In this document: in pieces, positions 7,641 through 16,462 of the stretch
Layout of the letters: every line of letters begins with the position of its first letter
Position numbering within the stretch: position 1 is the stretch's first letter
Origin: Verrucomicrobiota bacterium
Lineage (GTDB): Bacteria > Verrucomicrobiota > Verrucomicrobiia > Chthoniobacterales > Terrimicrobiaceae
Length of the DNA stretch: 64,000 nt
Direction of reading: 5' to 3'
Assembly (NCBI GenBank): GCA_017305195.1
Contig: JAFKMU010000044.1
Location: forward strand, 171,259-235,258
The notes under the pieces: model-generated
What the model was told of the DNA's origin: nothing
The model's database searches: none
The model's input: the letters and a program-made list of their open reading frames with translations, nothing else
Made by a program: the position numbers and the translations under genes

Positions 7641-7922
7641 TCAGGCGGCGAGGTCGCGGAACTCGGGCCTCCGCGCGAGGAGCACGGCGACGTAGCTGCA
7701 CTGCGGCACGATGCGGCAGCCATGCTGGCGCGCATGGCGAAAACCAGCGAGCACGAGCCGCTCGGCGATGCCCCTGCCCCGCAGCTCGGGCGGCACGAAG
7801 GTATGAGTGAATACCATGCGGTCGCCGCGCAGGTCGTACTCGGCCACGCTCAAATGCCCGTCGACGGTCATCTCAAAGCGAGACTCCGCAGCGTTGTGAA
7901 TCACGTCGGGCAAGGCAGCCAT
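7641..7922 (-). CDS. Small GNAT-fold N-acetyltransferase (YjdJ/GCN5-related)
   Basis: 93 aa. The single compact domain has the acetyl-CoA motif PPELRGRGIAERLVLAGFRHARQHG followed by RIVPQCSYVAVLLARRPEF, the pattern of the short Acetyltransf_CG group (YjdJ type) rather than the full-length GNAT. It lies directly upstream of dinB with 5 bp between them. The substrate is unknown; the pairing with a translesion polymerase gives no firm clue. Confidence 0.8.
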   Translation of the reverse strand: MAALPDVIHNAAESRFEMTVDGHLSVAEYDLRGDRMVFTHTFVPPELRGRGIAERLVLAGFRHARQHGCRIVPQCSYVAVLLARRPEFRDLAA

Positions 7923-8226
7923 GCCGGGAGCTTACGAGGGCCGAGGGCGGGTTGCAACCCGGGGCGCCTCGTCCGGGTGTCGGCGGTCTGCCACCGCTCC
8001 GCCGTCTGAAAACTCCGCGCGAACCCAAGAGCCAGTCTGAAAATTGCCGACCGACGGCTTGGGGCGGAAAAACGGCATGCGGTCGCGTTCCGGCTCTCTC
8101 ACGTATCGTAGCGGATACGCTCTGCCGCCTCGCCTTGCCGTCCGCCCATCGTCCTTTTTCCGGCAAGTTCCAAGCCCACGCTGCTATCGGGCAGACATCA
8201 CGAGGCGTTGCCGATGCGCGGCCGGA
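7923..8226. other. Intergenic region with hairpin and decayed repeat
   Basis: 304 bp without a gene. It holds an imperfect palindrome around 7934-7972 whose core is a 14-bp perfect palindrome (7948-7961, CGGGTTG/CAACCCG), then a degraded copy of the repeat described at 8029-8160. Confidence 0.5.
8029..8160 (-). repeat. Degenerate copy of a short dispersed element
   Basis: This stretch matches, in reverse orientation, the element at 33733-33894. The left end GAGCCAGTCTGAAAA corresponds to its terminal repeat GAGCCTGTCTGAAAA. Shared blocks are TTGCCGACCGACGGCT/CTGCCGACCGACGGCT, GCGTTCCGG, CACGTATCG, GCGGATACGCTCT and CCGCCCATCGTCCTTTTT. The second terminal repeat is missing (CGGCAAG instead of CAGACAGGCTC), so this copy has lost one end. 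Confidence 0.75.
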
Positions 8227-8631
8227 TCAGGCTTTGAGGACCCACTGGGCCTGCCCGACCTTGTGCAGCGAATCGAGCTTCCTTCCCTTGAAGCTGAACC
8301 AGACATGCACGTTCTGCATTTTGGTCCCGAGCCGCGACGCGATCTCGCGAACGGTCATTCCCTTGGCGCCAGCCTTCTTGAGCAGAGCCAGGATTTTCGT
8401 CGTGGTATCCTCCTTCTTCTCGGAGGCGGGGGCCGGAGCCGGCTTGGTGCGGACGTTCTCGCGGGGGAGCAGGCTTGTCTCCGGCTTGCGTCGGGCGGTA
8501 GCCTGGGCGGCGTTCAGTTCGGCGATTTTCTTTTCCAGATCTTCGATCTTCTTGAGCAACGCCTCGCGCTTTTCCGCGAGGGGAATGATCTGGCGAATAG
8601 CGGAGGAGGAAGGAAAGAAGTCCGATGGCAT
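8227..8631 (-). CDS. Hypothetical protein with coiled coil and winged-helix-like C-terminus
   Basis: 134 aa from ATG 8631; a GTG at 8640 is an alternative, and a GGGGAGG sequence upstream suits either. Residues about 15-42 form a short coiled coil (KREALLKKIEDLEKKIAEL). A basic, proline-rich linker follows, then a domain (about 75-134) reading KILALLKKAGAKGMTVREIASRLGTKMQNVHVWFSFKGRK, which looks like a winged-helix fold. A DNA-binding role is plausible but unproven. It stands alone between a repeat and the DUF748 gene, on the same strand as both neighbours. Confidence 0.6.
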   Translation of the reverse strand: MPSDFFPSSSAIRQIIPLAEKREALLKKIEDLEKKIAELNAAQATARRKPETSLLPRENVRTKPAPAPASEKKEDTTTKILALLKKAGAKGMTVREIASRLGTKMQNVHVWFSFKGRKLDSLHKVGQAQWVLKA

Positions 8632-8713
8632 TCTTTTCACTATGCCTCCCCTCTCCCTCAGGGCAAGTCGTGACTTTCGAGCCACGCCACGAGGGGAGCA
8701 AAGCCGGAGGGTC

Positions 8714-11338
8714 TTACCGGGCCGCCTTCTTATTGCCCGGCGGCTTGCCTGCCTCCGGCAGCAGGGGCTGGAGCGAAATCACGACGCCCGGGTCGCCGTC
8801 GGCTTCCCGCTCCCCGACGTTGAGCCGCTTGACATTCACTCCCTTGGCCACCAGGAGGTCGCGCACCTTTTCCGCCCGTTGGGCAGCCAGACTGGTCAGG
8901 ATCTCCGCCGGGACCACCGTGGCGGCGACGTACCGGGCATAGAGCGCCCGGTCCTCCTCCCCGAGTACGGCTTCCTGTCCTTTTCCGCGCCGGGCCAGAT
9001 AAATCCCGATCCTCCGCCGGGCCAGGAAACCGGTATGGGAAATGTCCGACAGCTTTTGGCCGGCATGAGCCCGCTCCACCAGCAGACGATCGGCCAGGAC
9101 CGGCAGATCCGCAGGGCCAACCCGGCCGCGTAGCGAAAGCGCCACCTCCGGGCGCTCGGCCAGCAGCTTGACCAGTCCATCGAGGCGATCCACAGCCCCG
9201 GGGGCAGGGTCCGCGCCGCCCGGCAGGCTCCTGACGACGGCCCCCGCCGGTTGCCAGCCGCTCTTTCCTCCCGCACCCAGCCCCACCAGCTTGAGCGGCG
9301 TGCTGAGCGCTCCGAGGATGGACGCTCTGACCGCGGAGGACAGGACCGCGCCCATGGATATCGAGGTACCCTTCTCATCCATGCGCATCGGCACCTGCAA
9401 TCGGATGTTTCCCCCGGCATCGCGCAAGAGGGCCAGCGCGAGGTTGATCGGAATGCCGAACTCCTTCACAAACCAGTCGGCGCGGCTCAGGGACAACCCG
9501 AGTTTGTTCAGGACGATGGCGTTATCCATCGTCATCACGTCTCCCTGCATTTTCAGATTGGTTTGCAGGGAAAACCGGCCCGCGTCGAGCGTCACCCCGG
9601 CGTCCTTCGCGTAGGGGCTGAACGTGGGCAGATCCAGCTCCTGCAGGCTGATGACAAAATCTCCCGTCTGGTCGCCGCGCAGGCTGCCCTCGAGGGAAAA
9701 CCGCGAGTCGGTCGGCAGCACGGCCTGCATCGAGAGAGCCTCGAACGTCATCTCGGGAAAGCGCAGATTGCGGAGGCTCACATCCAGAGCGCGCACCGTG
9801 GCGTTGGCCACCGCGGTGGTATCCCGCATCTCGATCTCGCCGCCCTTGACCTCCAGGAAATCCAGGCCAGCCCGGGCGACGGACTGCTCCTCCTGGCTGT
9901 CGCGCTCCAGGATTCCCAGGACGAAGGCCAGCATGGTCGCCTTTTGCGCCGGGTCCCAGCCGAGGAAGGTCTCCAGCAGAGGCCAGGGATGAGTGTAAAG
10001 GAGGCGGGGCTCCAGCAGGCTGACACGCTCCAGATCGACCGTGGGCAGAGACGCGGCTCCTCCTCCGGACGCCAGGGGTATTACCGCCTCCTTCATCACG
10101 ATATCCAGGCGCTTCCACCCCAGGGCGAATCCCCCTCCCGAGGGATCGGAAGCGGAGAAATCCTCCATCGTCGTCCGGCCGGCCAGACGAATAGTCGGCG
10201 CGCCTTTTGCTCCGGCGAGGTCCGCCGTGATCCGCAGGTCGCCGCTGCCATTCGTCGACTTCAGCCAGGACGCGAGCTCCGGCATCGCGGCCAGCAGGAG
10301 CGGGGAAAAGGAAATACCATCCCATTTCAGCCTTCCCTTGTAGTATGGCGGGAGCACCCCCACCTCCCCGGAGAGATCAGCCCGGCCGGCTCCGATCTGC
10401 AGGCCAAGCTCCAGCGGGAAGCGTTTTCCCTGCTCCGCTGTGAGACCGGAGGCCTTGAGCTTCAGCATTACGTCCAGCGGCCCCTTCGCGCTCAGCCAGG
10501 TGAATTCCGCGCGTTCGACATCGATTTTCCGGATGCGAAACCCCGAGCGCCCCGAGGGTTGTTTCGTCCCGGATGCGGCCGGCACAGCGGCGGCCTTTTC
10601 CGCCGCGGGAGGCTGGTCGGCAAGAACCAGCTCGCGTTTGACCTTGAGCACAGGCCCGTGAACAGCCACCGCCCCCAGGCCAAACTCCCCGTCGCGCAGC
10701 GAAGCCTCGTCGAGTTCAAAACTCTCCAGCGAAAACACCAGGAGATCCTGGCTCGTGGCGACGTCGAGGATCTTTACATGAGGATTCCGCAGGACGAAAC
10801 GCCTCACCTCGACCGGCCAGCTGCGAGACGCCTCCTGCTCGGGCGGCGGCGATTTCTGGACCGCCTGGGGAGCGAGGGGCTTCGCATGCCTGAGAGGATC
10901 GATCTGCCCGTCCGCCTCGCGCAGGAGACGCACCGTCGGGGCGTCGAGGGCGAACTCCTTGATCTGCAGCCGCCCCCGGAGCAGCCCCCACCACGACCAG
11001 CGAAAAGCCAGCCGCTCGATGTGCAGCAGCGAGGCCTTGGGATCGATGACGCGCGGATGCAGCGCCGCCTGCCACGGAGTCCCCTCCTCGGCGACGGCGC
11101 CTACCCGCACATTCTCCAGCACGACGCCTCCAGCCAGCAGCGAGAGGTCGACATTTTCCACCCGGGCAGGCAGCCCGAGATAATACTGGGAATAATAGGC
11201 GGCCGCCCGCTCGATCACCGTCGGCAGGATGGCTCGCGCGCCGATCAATACCACGGTGACCGCGCCGAGGGATATCAACCACCTGCGCCTCCGTCCGGCC
11301 CAGGCCGCAACCGCCTTCCACGACATCGATAATCTCAT
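8714..11338 (-). CDS. DUF748/AsmA-like envelope protein
   Basis: 874 aa. One N-terminal transmembrane helix (about 20-38, WLISLGAVTVVLIGARAIL) is followed by a long periplasmic region of repeated beta-rich segments (VENVDLSLLAGGVVLENVRVG, LRWDGISF, FSLEGSLRGD) typical of DUF748 and AsmA-like proteins. These are thought to form elongated grooves that bridge the inner and outer membranes and carry lipids. A Pro/Ala-rich linker lies around residues 240-265. The last 150 residues (LAERPEVALSLRGRV, AQRAEKVRDLLVAKGVNVKRL) look like an OmpA-type helix-strand unit. GGAG lies 8 bp upstream of the start. It may work with the Mla system at 59.7-63.2 kb, but nothing in the sequence links them. Confidence 0.75.
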   Translation of the reverse strand: MRLSMSWKAVAAWAGRRRRWLISLGAVTVVLIGARAILPTVIERAAAYYSQYYLGLPARVENVDLSLLAGGVVLENVRVGAVAEEGTPWQAALHPRVIDPKASLLHIERLAFRWSWWGLLRGRLQIKEFALDAPTVRLLREADGQIDPLRHAKPLAPQAVQKSPPPEQEASRSWPVEVRRFVLRNPHVKILDVATSQDLLVFSLESFELDEASLRDGEFGLGAVAVHGPVLKVKRELVLADQPPAAEKAAAVPAASGTKQPSGRSGFRIRKIDVERAEFTWLSAKGPLDVMLKLKASGLTAEQGKRFPLELGLQIGAGRADLSGEVGVLPPYYKGRLKWDGISFSPLLLAAMPELASWLKSTNGSGDLRITADLAGAKGAPTIRLAGRTTMEDFSASDPSGGGFALGWKRLDIVMKEAVIPLASGGGAASLPTVDLERVSLLEPRLLYTHPWPLLETFLGWDPAQKATMLAFVLGILERDSQEEQSVARAGLDFLEVKGGEIEMRDTTAVANATVRALDVSLRNLRFPEMTFEALSMQAVLPTDSRFSLEGSLRGDQTGDFVISLQELDLPTFSPYAKDAGVTLDAGRFSLQTNLKMQGDVMTMDNAIVLNKLGLSLSRADWFVKEFGIPINLALALLRDAGGNIRLQVPMRMDEKGTSISMGAVLSSAVRASILGALSTPLKLVGLGAGGKSGWQPAGAVVRSLPGGADPAPGAVDRLDGLVKLLAERPEVALSLRGRVGPADLPVLADRLLVERAHAGQKLSDISHTGFLARRRIGIYLARRGKGQEAVLGEEDRALYARYVAATVVPAEILTSLAAQRAEKVRDLLVAKGVNVKRLNVGEREADGDPGVVISLQPLLPEAGKPPGNKKAAR

Positions 11339-11422
11339 TCCACACTCCGGCTCTGCCGTCGCATTCTACGCGGACCTTTGCTTCCGGGAAATCACGATTT
11401 CACCGGCAGCGGGCAGTGGCGT

Positions 11423-12436
11423 TCACAGCCACTTGAGCAGGAACGCCTCGGCCCTTCCGTCGATGTCGTACTCATGCCCTCCCGGGTGAGTCCGTCGCTC
11501 CAGCCGGTCCCCGATACCGAGCGCCGCGTAGCAGTGCGCCACCTCCTCGCTCGGCGCGAAAAATCCCTCGACGCTGAACACCTCATCGGTCTCGCCAGCC
11601 TCGAGAAAAAGCGGACGCGGACAGACCAGCCGGGCGATCTCGCTGTCGAGAAAACGCAGGGCGCTGCCGTTCCAGACCAGATCCTCCCAGTTGTAACGGA
11701 AGCGGTCATTCACAAAGCAGGAGGCCACCGCGACCCGTATGCGCGGCTCCATCGCGGTGAAGGCCAAAGTGTAAAATCCTCCGTACGAAAGGCCCGCCAT
11801 GCCAACATGATCGGCATCAATCTCGGGATGCTCGACGAGCCAGTTGAACGATCCCTGGAGCTGGCAAAGATCGAAAGCCACGCGTGATCCTCCGAGGTGG
11901 CGGAACTTCCGGTCGAGCAGGTACTGGTCGAACTTCGGCTCCTGGCCGTCGTCCCAGACGAGCAACTGCTGGGCGAAAACCGCGATCCCGCGTTCCCGCA
12001 ATCCGCGAACCAGCCGATTGTAGTTGGCTGACCCGATCTCTGTCAGCCCGGCGGCCAGCTCAGGACTCCCCTTGCCGCCATGCTGCGCGATGACCAGCGG
12101 ATAACGCCCCTCCGCCGTCGGGAGAAAGAGCAGTCCATACGTACGAACAACGCCGAACAGCCTCTGGCTCACCCGGTAGACACGCCCCTGGGCATCTTGC
12201 GAAACCAGCTCACACTCCGTCTCAGCCGCGGCGGCTGGCTCCGTCAGCGGCCAGCCGAGCAGACGCTTCCACTCCTCCCGATAAGGCGGCAGGCTGGCGG
12301 CATAGGCCTGGGCATCAGCCATGTCCGGCTGAAACCACTCGCGACGCGACACGGCGGCGACCTCTTTGCGCTGCCCGAGAAATGTGCCGAGGGTTTCCAA
12401 CAAGGCCGCGCGTTCCTGTGTGCCGGGGATGCTCAT
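11423..12436 (-). CDS. Alpha/beta hydrolase, possible carbohydrate esterase
   Basis: 337 aa, cytoplasmic by sequence (no signal peptide). The fold is shown by YPLVIAQHGG (oxyanion strand), the nucleophile elbow GLSYGG, an acidic residue in LFLEAGETD and the catalytic His in HPGGHEYD. A close paralogue is encoded at 50648-51754, sharing long identical stretches such as GSPELAAGL and GQEPKFDQ. It resembles acetyl xylan esterase/dienelactone hydrolase relatives; the substrate is unknown. It begins 25 bp after the jetC stop, the place where jetD would be in a Wadjet operon, so it may be cotranscribed with jetABC. Whether that means a shared function or only a chance neighbour cannot be told from sequence. 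Confidence 0.8.
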   Translation of the reverse strand: MSIPGTQERAALLETLGTFLGQRKEVAAVSRREWFQPDMADAQAYAASLPPYREEWKRLLGWPLTEPAAAAETECELVSQDAQGRVYRVSQRLFGVVRTYGLLFLPTAEGRYPLVIAQHGGKGSPELAAGLTEIGSANYNRLVRGLRERGIAVFAQQLLVWDDGQEPKFDQYLLDRKFRHLGGSRVAFDLCQLQGSFNWLVEHPEIDADHVGMAGLSYGGFYTLAFTAMEPRIRVAVASCFVNDRFRYNWEDLVWNGSALRFLDSEIARLVCPRPLFLEAGETDEVFSVEGFFAPSEEVAHCYAALGIGDRLERRTHPGGHEYDIDGRAEAFLLKWL

Positions 12437-12461
12437 GATTCGTAAGTAGTAAAAAGGTGTT

Positions 12462-15400
12462 TCAGGAAAGGATCTCGCGCAGACGGTCGCGATTGACGCG
12501 CACGACCCAGTTCTCGATGTGGTTCACCGCGCCGGTCTTGTCGTGGTATCCGCGCTCGACGCGGCACTGTACGACAGTTTCGGCGTGCTCGATCATGGTC
12601 GGCAGGCGGTCCTCTGGAAATGCCATCACGAGCTGGAGGCCGAAGTTGCGCGCCAGCGCGAGGCAATCGTCGATGCGGTCGCCGGAAAGTTTGCTGAAGG
12701 CCTCATCCATCACGACCAGCCCGAGCGTCGGCTGTCCACCGCGCCCGCCCACGTCGTAGACCCGATGAAAGGCCGCCAGCGTCGCCACGAAAAACGGCGC
12801 CTGGTTTTCGCCGCCGCTCTGCTTCTTGGCGCTCTTGTTGAGGGAGATCGCGGCTTCGTCACCCTTGCCACTGGGGCGAGCCTCGATGTCCCAGCGATGA
12901 TAAAACCGATAGTCGAGCGCGCGCTGGCCCTTCTTGTCGTCGGGATTGTCGACGGACTCGATCGCGGCCATCAGTTCCTCCTTGGCCTTCTCGATCTCCT
13001 CGCGCTGCGCGGAGTTGAACAACCCCATGTCATCGCCGGAAGGCAGACCTTTTTCGACCAGCGCCCAGATCGCGCTATGGGCGCGGTCGCGGTGGCTGAC
13101 GATCTGGTAAACGATGCCGCCGATATCGTGGAGCATCGCTTTGTTCAGCTCACGCTTCGTGCGCTCGGCTTCGTTGATCTTGTCGCGGAGGACATCGAGC
13201 ACCTGATGCTGGAGGCGGTCCTCCCACTCGGTGCGAGCGCGCTCGGCTTCAGCCTGGAAACGATCCAGTTCCTGCTCGCCCAGTTCGCGGCACCGCTGGT
13301 CGTAGCGATCATTTTCCTCATCATCCGGATCGAAGACCTCGGCCATCTCGCGATGCACGAGGAGAAATTCACGCCTCGCATCATCGCGATTGCGTATGGC
13401 CTCGGCCGCGCGGTTCTGCTCCGAGGACGCCGCCTCGATCGAGGCCTCGATACGCTTCGACCAGGAGGAAAACTGCCGCCGGGCCTTGGTGATGTAATCC
13501 GCGATCTCGTCGTCGAGCACACCGCTGAGACGAGCCCGGCTGAGCTGGCGCTCCAGGCGCAGCCTCGACTCGTCATCCTCCGCCGCCCCGGCGCGGTCGC
13601 GCAGCTCGCGGATGTTCTGATCCACCACCTTCAGCCGCTCGTCGAGACGCACGGCACGTTCCGTCGCTCCGCGCTCGTCGCTTTCCAGCCGCTGCAGCTC
13701 CGCCACGGCTTTCTCGCGTTCCGGCGTGGAGAGGAGCTTGATCGTCTCTTCGCGAATGTTGCGCTCGCGCTCCGCCTCGGGCAGGCGCTGGAGAGCGTGG
13801 GCGACCTTCGGGATCTCGGGGTGGATGAGATTGCGCTTCTCCGCGCGATCCAGCCAGGAACGCCAGTCGTTGCGCTCGCGCCGGATGCCGCTGAGTTCGT
13901 AACGCACGTCGGTGATTTCCTTTTCGCGGATCTCGCGCAGGCGGCGCAACCCCTCCTCGCCGATGGTCAGCTCCTTGGCAGGCTTGAGCAACACGCGGCG
14001 CGGCGGGTCCTTCAACCAGCCATCGCGCGACAGGGCTCGCTCGTGTTCCTCCAAAAACGTCGGGTGCTCGACCGGCATGATCTGGCCGAGCAGGCGGTCG
14101 AGATAGGCTGATGCGGCCTTGTGTTTCACCTCAAAGAAATCGCGCAGGCTGCCGCGCAGCGGCTTCGCCCCCGGCTTTCCAAGCTCCGCAGGGTTCAAGA
14201 GTACCTCGTCGGGACTGGAGACGCGCTGGGCCACTTCCCAGGCCGCATCGAAATTCTCCGCCAGGATCGAATGACGCTCCCCGGCCAGCAGGGTTTCGAG
14301 CAGCGGCCACCAGCTTTCCGCCGAGGGCTTCACCTCGATGACGCGGCCAAGGGCCTGGGCCTTCACTCCCGCCTCGTGCAGGGCCTCCAGCAGCGGGGCG
14401 GAGGCGGTGCGATCCTTCTGGTAATTCTCCAGGTCGCGCACCAGATCTGCCTCGCGGCGCTCGGAACGACGTATTGCCTCCTCCAGCTCCGCGAGCCGCG
14501 CTTTGGCCTGATCCTGCAAACGTGCCCCCTCCCGGGACAGCCGCGTCACGATCTCAAGACCCGCCGCCTCATCGCCTTCGTTCACCGACTGGACCAGATG
14601 GAAACACTCTTCCAGCGACTCGAGGCCGAGCTGCTCGCCGAGGCGCAGCCAGTCGCGCCAGTCCTGGGAATAGTCGCGCAAGAACTGCCCGGCGACCTTG
14701 CGCGCCTCGCGCAGGGTGGTGAGTTCGCGCTCCAGCTTCGCCAGCTTCTCGCGCTCCTCGCTCAGGCGGGCAATCTGGGAATCGCGCCCGACCACGAGGC
14801 GCACCTCGTCGAGTTGCTCGCGGTAACGGTCGCGCTCGCTGACCGCCTCCTTGCGGGCGAGCAGGTTGTTTTTGTTTTCCTCGACCAGTGTGCGCAGCTT
14901 CGTCTGGTCATTCTGCCACCGCTCGGAGGCCTCCTCGTGGGCCAGGGCGTCGCGCAGGTGCGTCCACAGCGCGGCCTCGCGCCGGTGCTTTGCCGCGACC
15001 GTGTGCAGTTCCCCGATCTTCGTCAGCCGCACGTGCTGGTCGCGCATCTTGTCGAGGCGCTCCTTGGCACGGCGGTGGGCGTCGACGCTTTCCTTCACCG
15101 CCCGCACGTCGGGCATTCCGGCCTCCAGAAGATAATCGCGGATGAACGCCTCGAAGTTGCTCTCCGGCTGAAACGCCATCGCCTTGGGCAGCGTCTTGTT
15201 CATCTGCTCGCGGTCAAAGTGCAGCCCGGAACTCTGCCGCATCTCCTCGAGATATGTGCGCTGGTGCTCCCAGGTCTCGCCGCCGAGGTCGCGCTTGAAA
15301 TGCACGCGAAACTCATCCTCCGGCAAAAACTCCTCGCCGCCGAGCAGGGCGTTTTCGCGCAAAAAGTCACTGCGCTCCAGGCGCGTCGGTACCGTGAACC

Positions 15401-15803
15401 ACAGCGTGCGCCCCTTCCCGGTCGGACTGTCAAACTCGATGCGCGCCCCCCAGGTCTGGCGGCGCGGCTCTGTCTCGCCCTCCTGCAGCGGAAACTGAAA
15501 CTCCAGCGCGGCGATGGTGACGCCGCTCGTGCGCAGGTAGCGCTCCTGTCCGTCGCGGCCCAGCGTGTTCGTATCGCACAGGCAATACCCGCGCAGCGTA
15601 CGCCCGCTTCCCGCACCCGCGGCGGCCTTGTTAAACCGGCTGAGATTCTCTCCCAGCATGACAAACTGGATCAGGTCGAGCAGCGCGCTCTTGCCCGAAC
15701 CGTTCGCGCCCGTGATGAGCGAAAGCCCGCTGATGTCGATGAACTGCCGGTAGCCGTACCAATTCACGGCGACAATACGGCTCAGGGTGATACGAGAGGT
15801 CAC
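12462..15803 (-). CDS. jetC: JetC/MksB-like SMC ATPase
   Basis: 1113 aa, GTG start 5 bp after the jetB stop. The N-terminal head has Walker A GANGSGKS at 32-39 in an SMC context (SLITGANGSGKSALLDLIQF). Two long charged coiled-coil arms flank a hinge-like region (about 440-560). The C-terminal head has the signature KKQSGGENQAPFF and Walker B LGLVVMDEAFSKLSGDRI. This is the layout of JetC/MksB, the motor of Wadjet anti-plasmid systems and of MksBEF condensins, which extrudes DNA loops. With jetA and jetB it forms a three-gene operon. No jetD (toprim/DUF2220 nuclease) is found next to it. Confidence 0.9.
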   Translation of the reverse strand: MTSRITLSRIVAVNWYGYRQFIDISGLSLITGANGSGKSALLDLIQFVMLGENLSRFNKAAAGAGSGRTLRGYCLCDTNTLGRDGQERYLRTSGVTIAALEFQFPLQEGETEPRRQTWGARIEFDSPTGKGRTLWFTVPTRLERSDFLRENALLGGEEFLPEDEFRVHFKRDLGGETWEHQRTYLEEMRQSSGLHFDREQMNKTLPKAMAFQPESNFEAFIRDYLLEAGMPDVRAVKESVDAHRRAKERLDKMRDQHVRLTKIGELHTVAAKHRREAALWTHLRDALAHEEASERWQNDQTKLRTLVEENKNNLLARKEAVSERDRYREQLDEVRLVVGRDSQIARLSEEREKLAKLERELTTLREARKVAGQFLRDYSQDWRDWLRLGEQLGLESLEECFHLVQSVNEGDEAAGLEIVTRLSREGARLQDQAKARLAELEEAIRRSERREADLVRDLENYQKDRTASAPLLEALHEAGVKAQALGRVIEVKPSAESWWPLLETLLAGERHSILAENFDAAWEVAQRVSSPDEVLLNPAELGKPGAKPLRGSLRDFFEVKHKAASAYLDRLLGQIMPVEHPTFLEEHERALSRDGWLKDPPRRVLLKPAKELTIGEEGLRRLREIREKEITDVRYELSGIRRERNDWRSWLDRAEKRNLIHPEIPKVAHALQRLPEAERERNIREETIKLLSTPEREKAVAELQRLESDERGATERAVRLDERLKVVDQNIRELRDRAGAAEDDESRLRLERQLSRARLSGVLDDEIADYITKARRQFSSWSKRIEASIEAASSEQNRAAEAIRNRDDARREFLLVHREMAEVFDPDDEENDRYDQRCRELGEQELDRFQAEAERARTEWEDRLQHQVLDVLRDKINEAERTKRELNKAMLHDIGGIVYQIVSHRDRAHSAIWALVEKGLPSGDDMGLFNSAQREEIEKAKEELMAAIESVDNPDDKKGQRALDYRFYHRWDIEARPSGKGDEAAISLNKSAKKQSGGENQAPFFVATLAAFHRVYDVGGRGGQPTLGLVVMDEAFSKLSGDRIDDCLALARNFGLQLVMAFPEDRLPTMIEHAETVVQCRVERGYHDKTGAVNHIENWVVRVNRDRLREILS

Positions 15804-15808
15804 GAGGA

Positions 15809-16462
15809 TCAGGAAATAACAGGTTCTTCAGTCTCCGGCTCGCCATCGTGCGGGGAGGCCATGTCGACGCGCTCGCGCCATTGCTCGATGGAGTCAAACG
15901 GGATGGCCCGGGCCAGCGAGGGCAGCACCTCGATGAGGAGGTCGCCGGATTGTGTCATGTCCTCCGGGCGCTGGGTGCGAATGAGCCGGTAGCGCTTCAG
16001 GCGGCTGAGCGCGGCCTCGATCTGGGATTTCTCGGGGGGTTCGATCCGGTCAAAGAAGACGCGGAGCTTTTCCCAGAGATCGTCGAGTCGCATCAGCACG
16101 GCCGAGCTGGTTCCCGCCGTCTGCGCCTCGTCCCACAACCGCCAGAGGGTGAGGAGGATGAGGGTTTCGTCCTTGGTGAAATTCCCGAGCAGCTGGCACG
16201 ACTCCATGCGCGGGCGCGCCTGCAGGAGCAGCGCCTCGTCGTCCACGATGAGCTCCAGCCCGAGCGGAGCCAGATAATCCTCCAGCCGGAAGCGATGATG
16301 ATCCCGCGCCAGCAGGAAAAGCTCCCGCCCACTGCCGGTGTCGCCCAGCAGCACGCCGCGACCGAGCAATTCCGCCAGGATGTCGCGCAGCGGGGCGCGG
16401 TCCTCGGCGGCAACATCGGCCCAAAAGCTGGGCCAGAGGGGATCGGTGCGTTCGTCGGTCAT
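15809..16462 (-). CDS. jetB: JetB/MksE-like KITE subunit (DUF4194)
   Basis: 217 aa. The sequence fits DUF4194: an N-terminal helical region, a central winged-helix unit (RFRLEDYLAPLGLELIVDDEALLLQAR), TKDETLILLTLWRLWDE and a second winged-helix unit (KSQIEAALSRLKRYRLIRT), ending in an acidic tail. In Wadjet/Mks complexes this KITE protein binds the kleisin-like subunit (JetA) and the SMC heads. Its start overlaps the jetA stop (ATGA), and jetC begins 5 bp after its stop, so the three proteins are translated together. Confidence 0.88.
   Translation of the reverse strand: MTDERTDPLWPSFWADVAAEDRAPLRDILAELLGRGVLLGDTGSGRELFLLARDHHRFRLEDYLAPLGLELIVDDEALLLQARPRMESCQLLGNFTKDETLILLTLWRLWDEAQTAGTSSAVLMRLDDLWEKLRVFFDRIEPPEKSQIEAALSRLKRYRLIRTQRPEDMTQSGDLLIEVLPSLARAIPFDSIEQWRERVDMASPHDGEPETEEPVIS

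Noticed and set aside
6616..7695. Plus-strand open frame of 359 codons
   Set aside because: Antisense to dinB and made mostly of Gly, Ala, Val, Asp; no family features.
7948..7961. 14-bp GC-rich palindrome as terminator or operator
   Set aside because: No T run follows and no gene of known control is adjacent, so no specific function can be claimed.
7923..7970. LexA/SOS box upstream of the acetyltransferase-dinB pair
   Set aside because: No CTGT-N8-ACAG or GAAC-N4-GTTC type site could be found there.
9251..11332. Plus-strand open frame of 693 codons
   Set aside because: Antisense to the DUF748 gene, Arg/Gln/His-rich with no recognisable fold.
12519..15992. Plus-strand open frames of 530 and 623 codons
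   Set aside because: Antisense to jetC, which has intact ATPase motifs over its full length.
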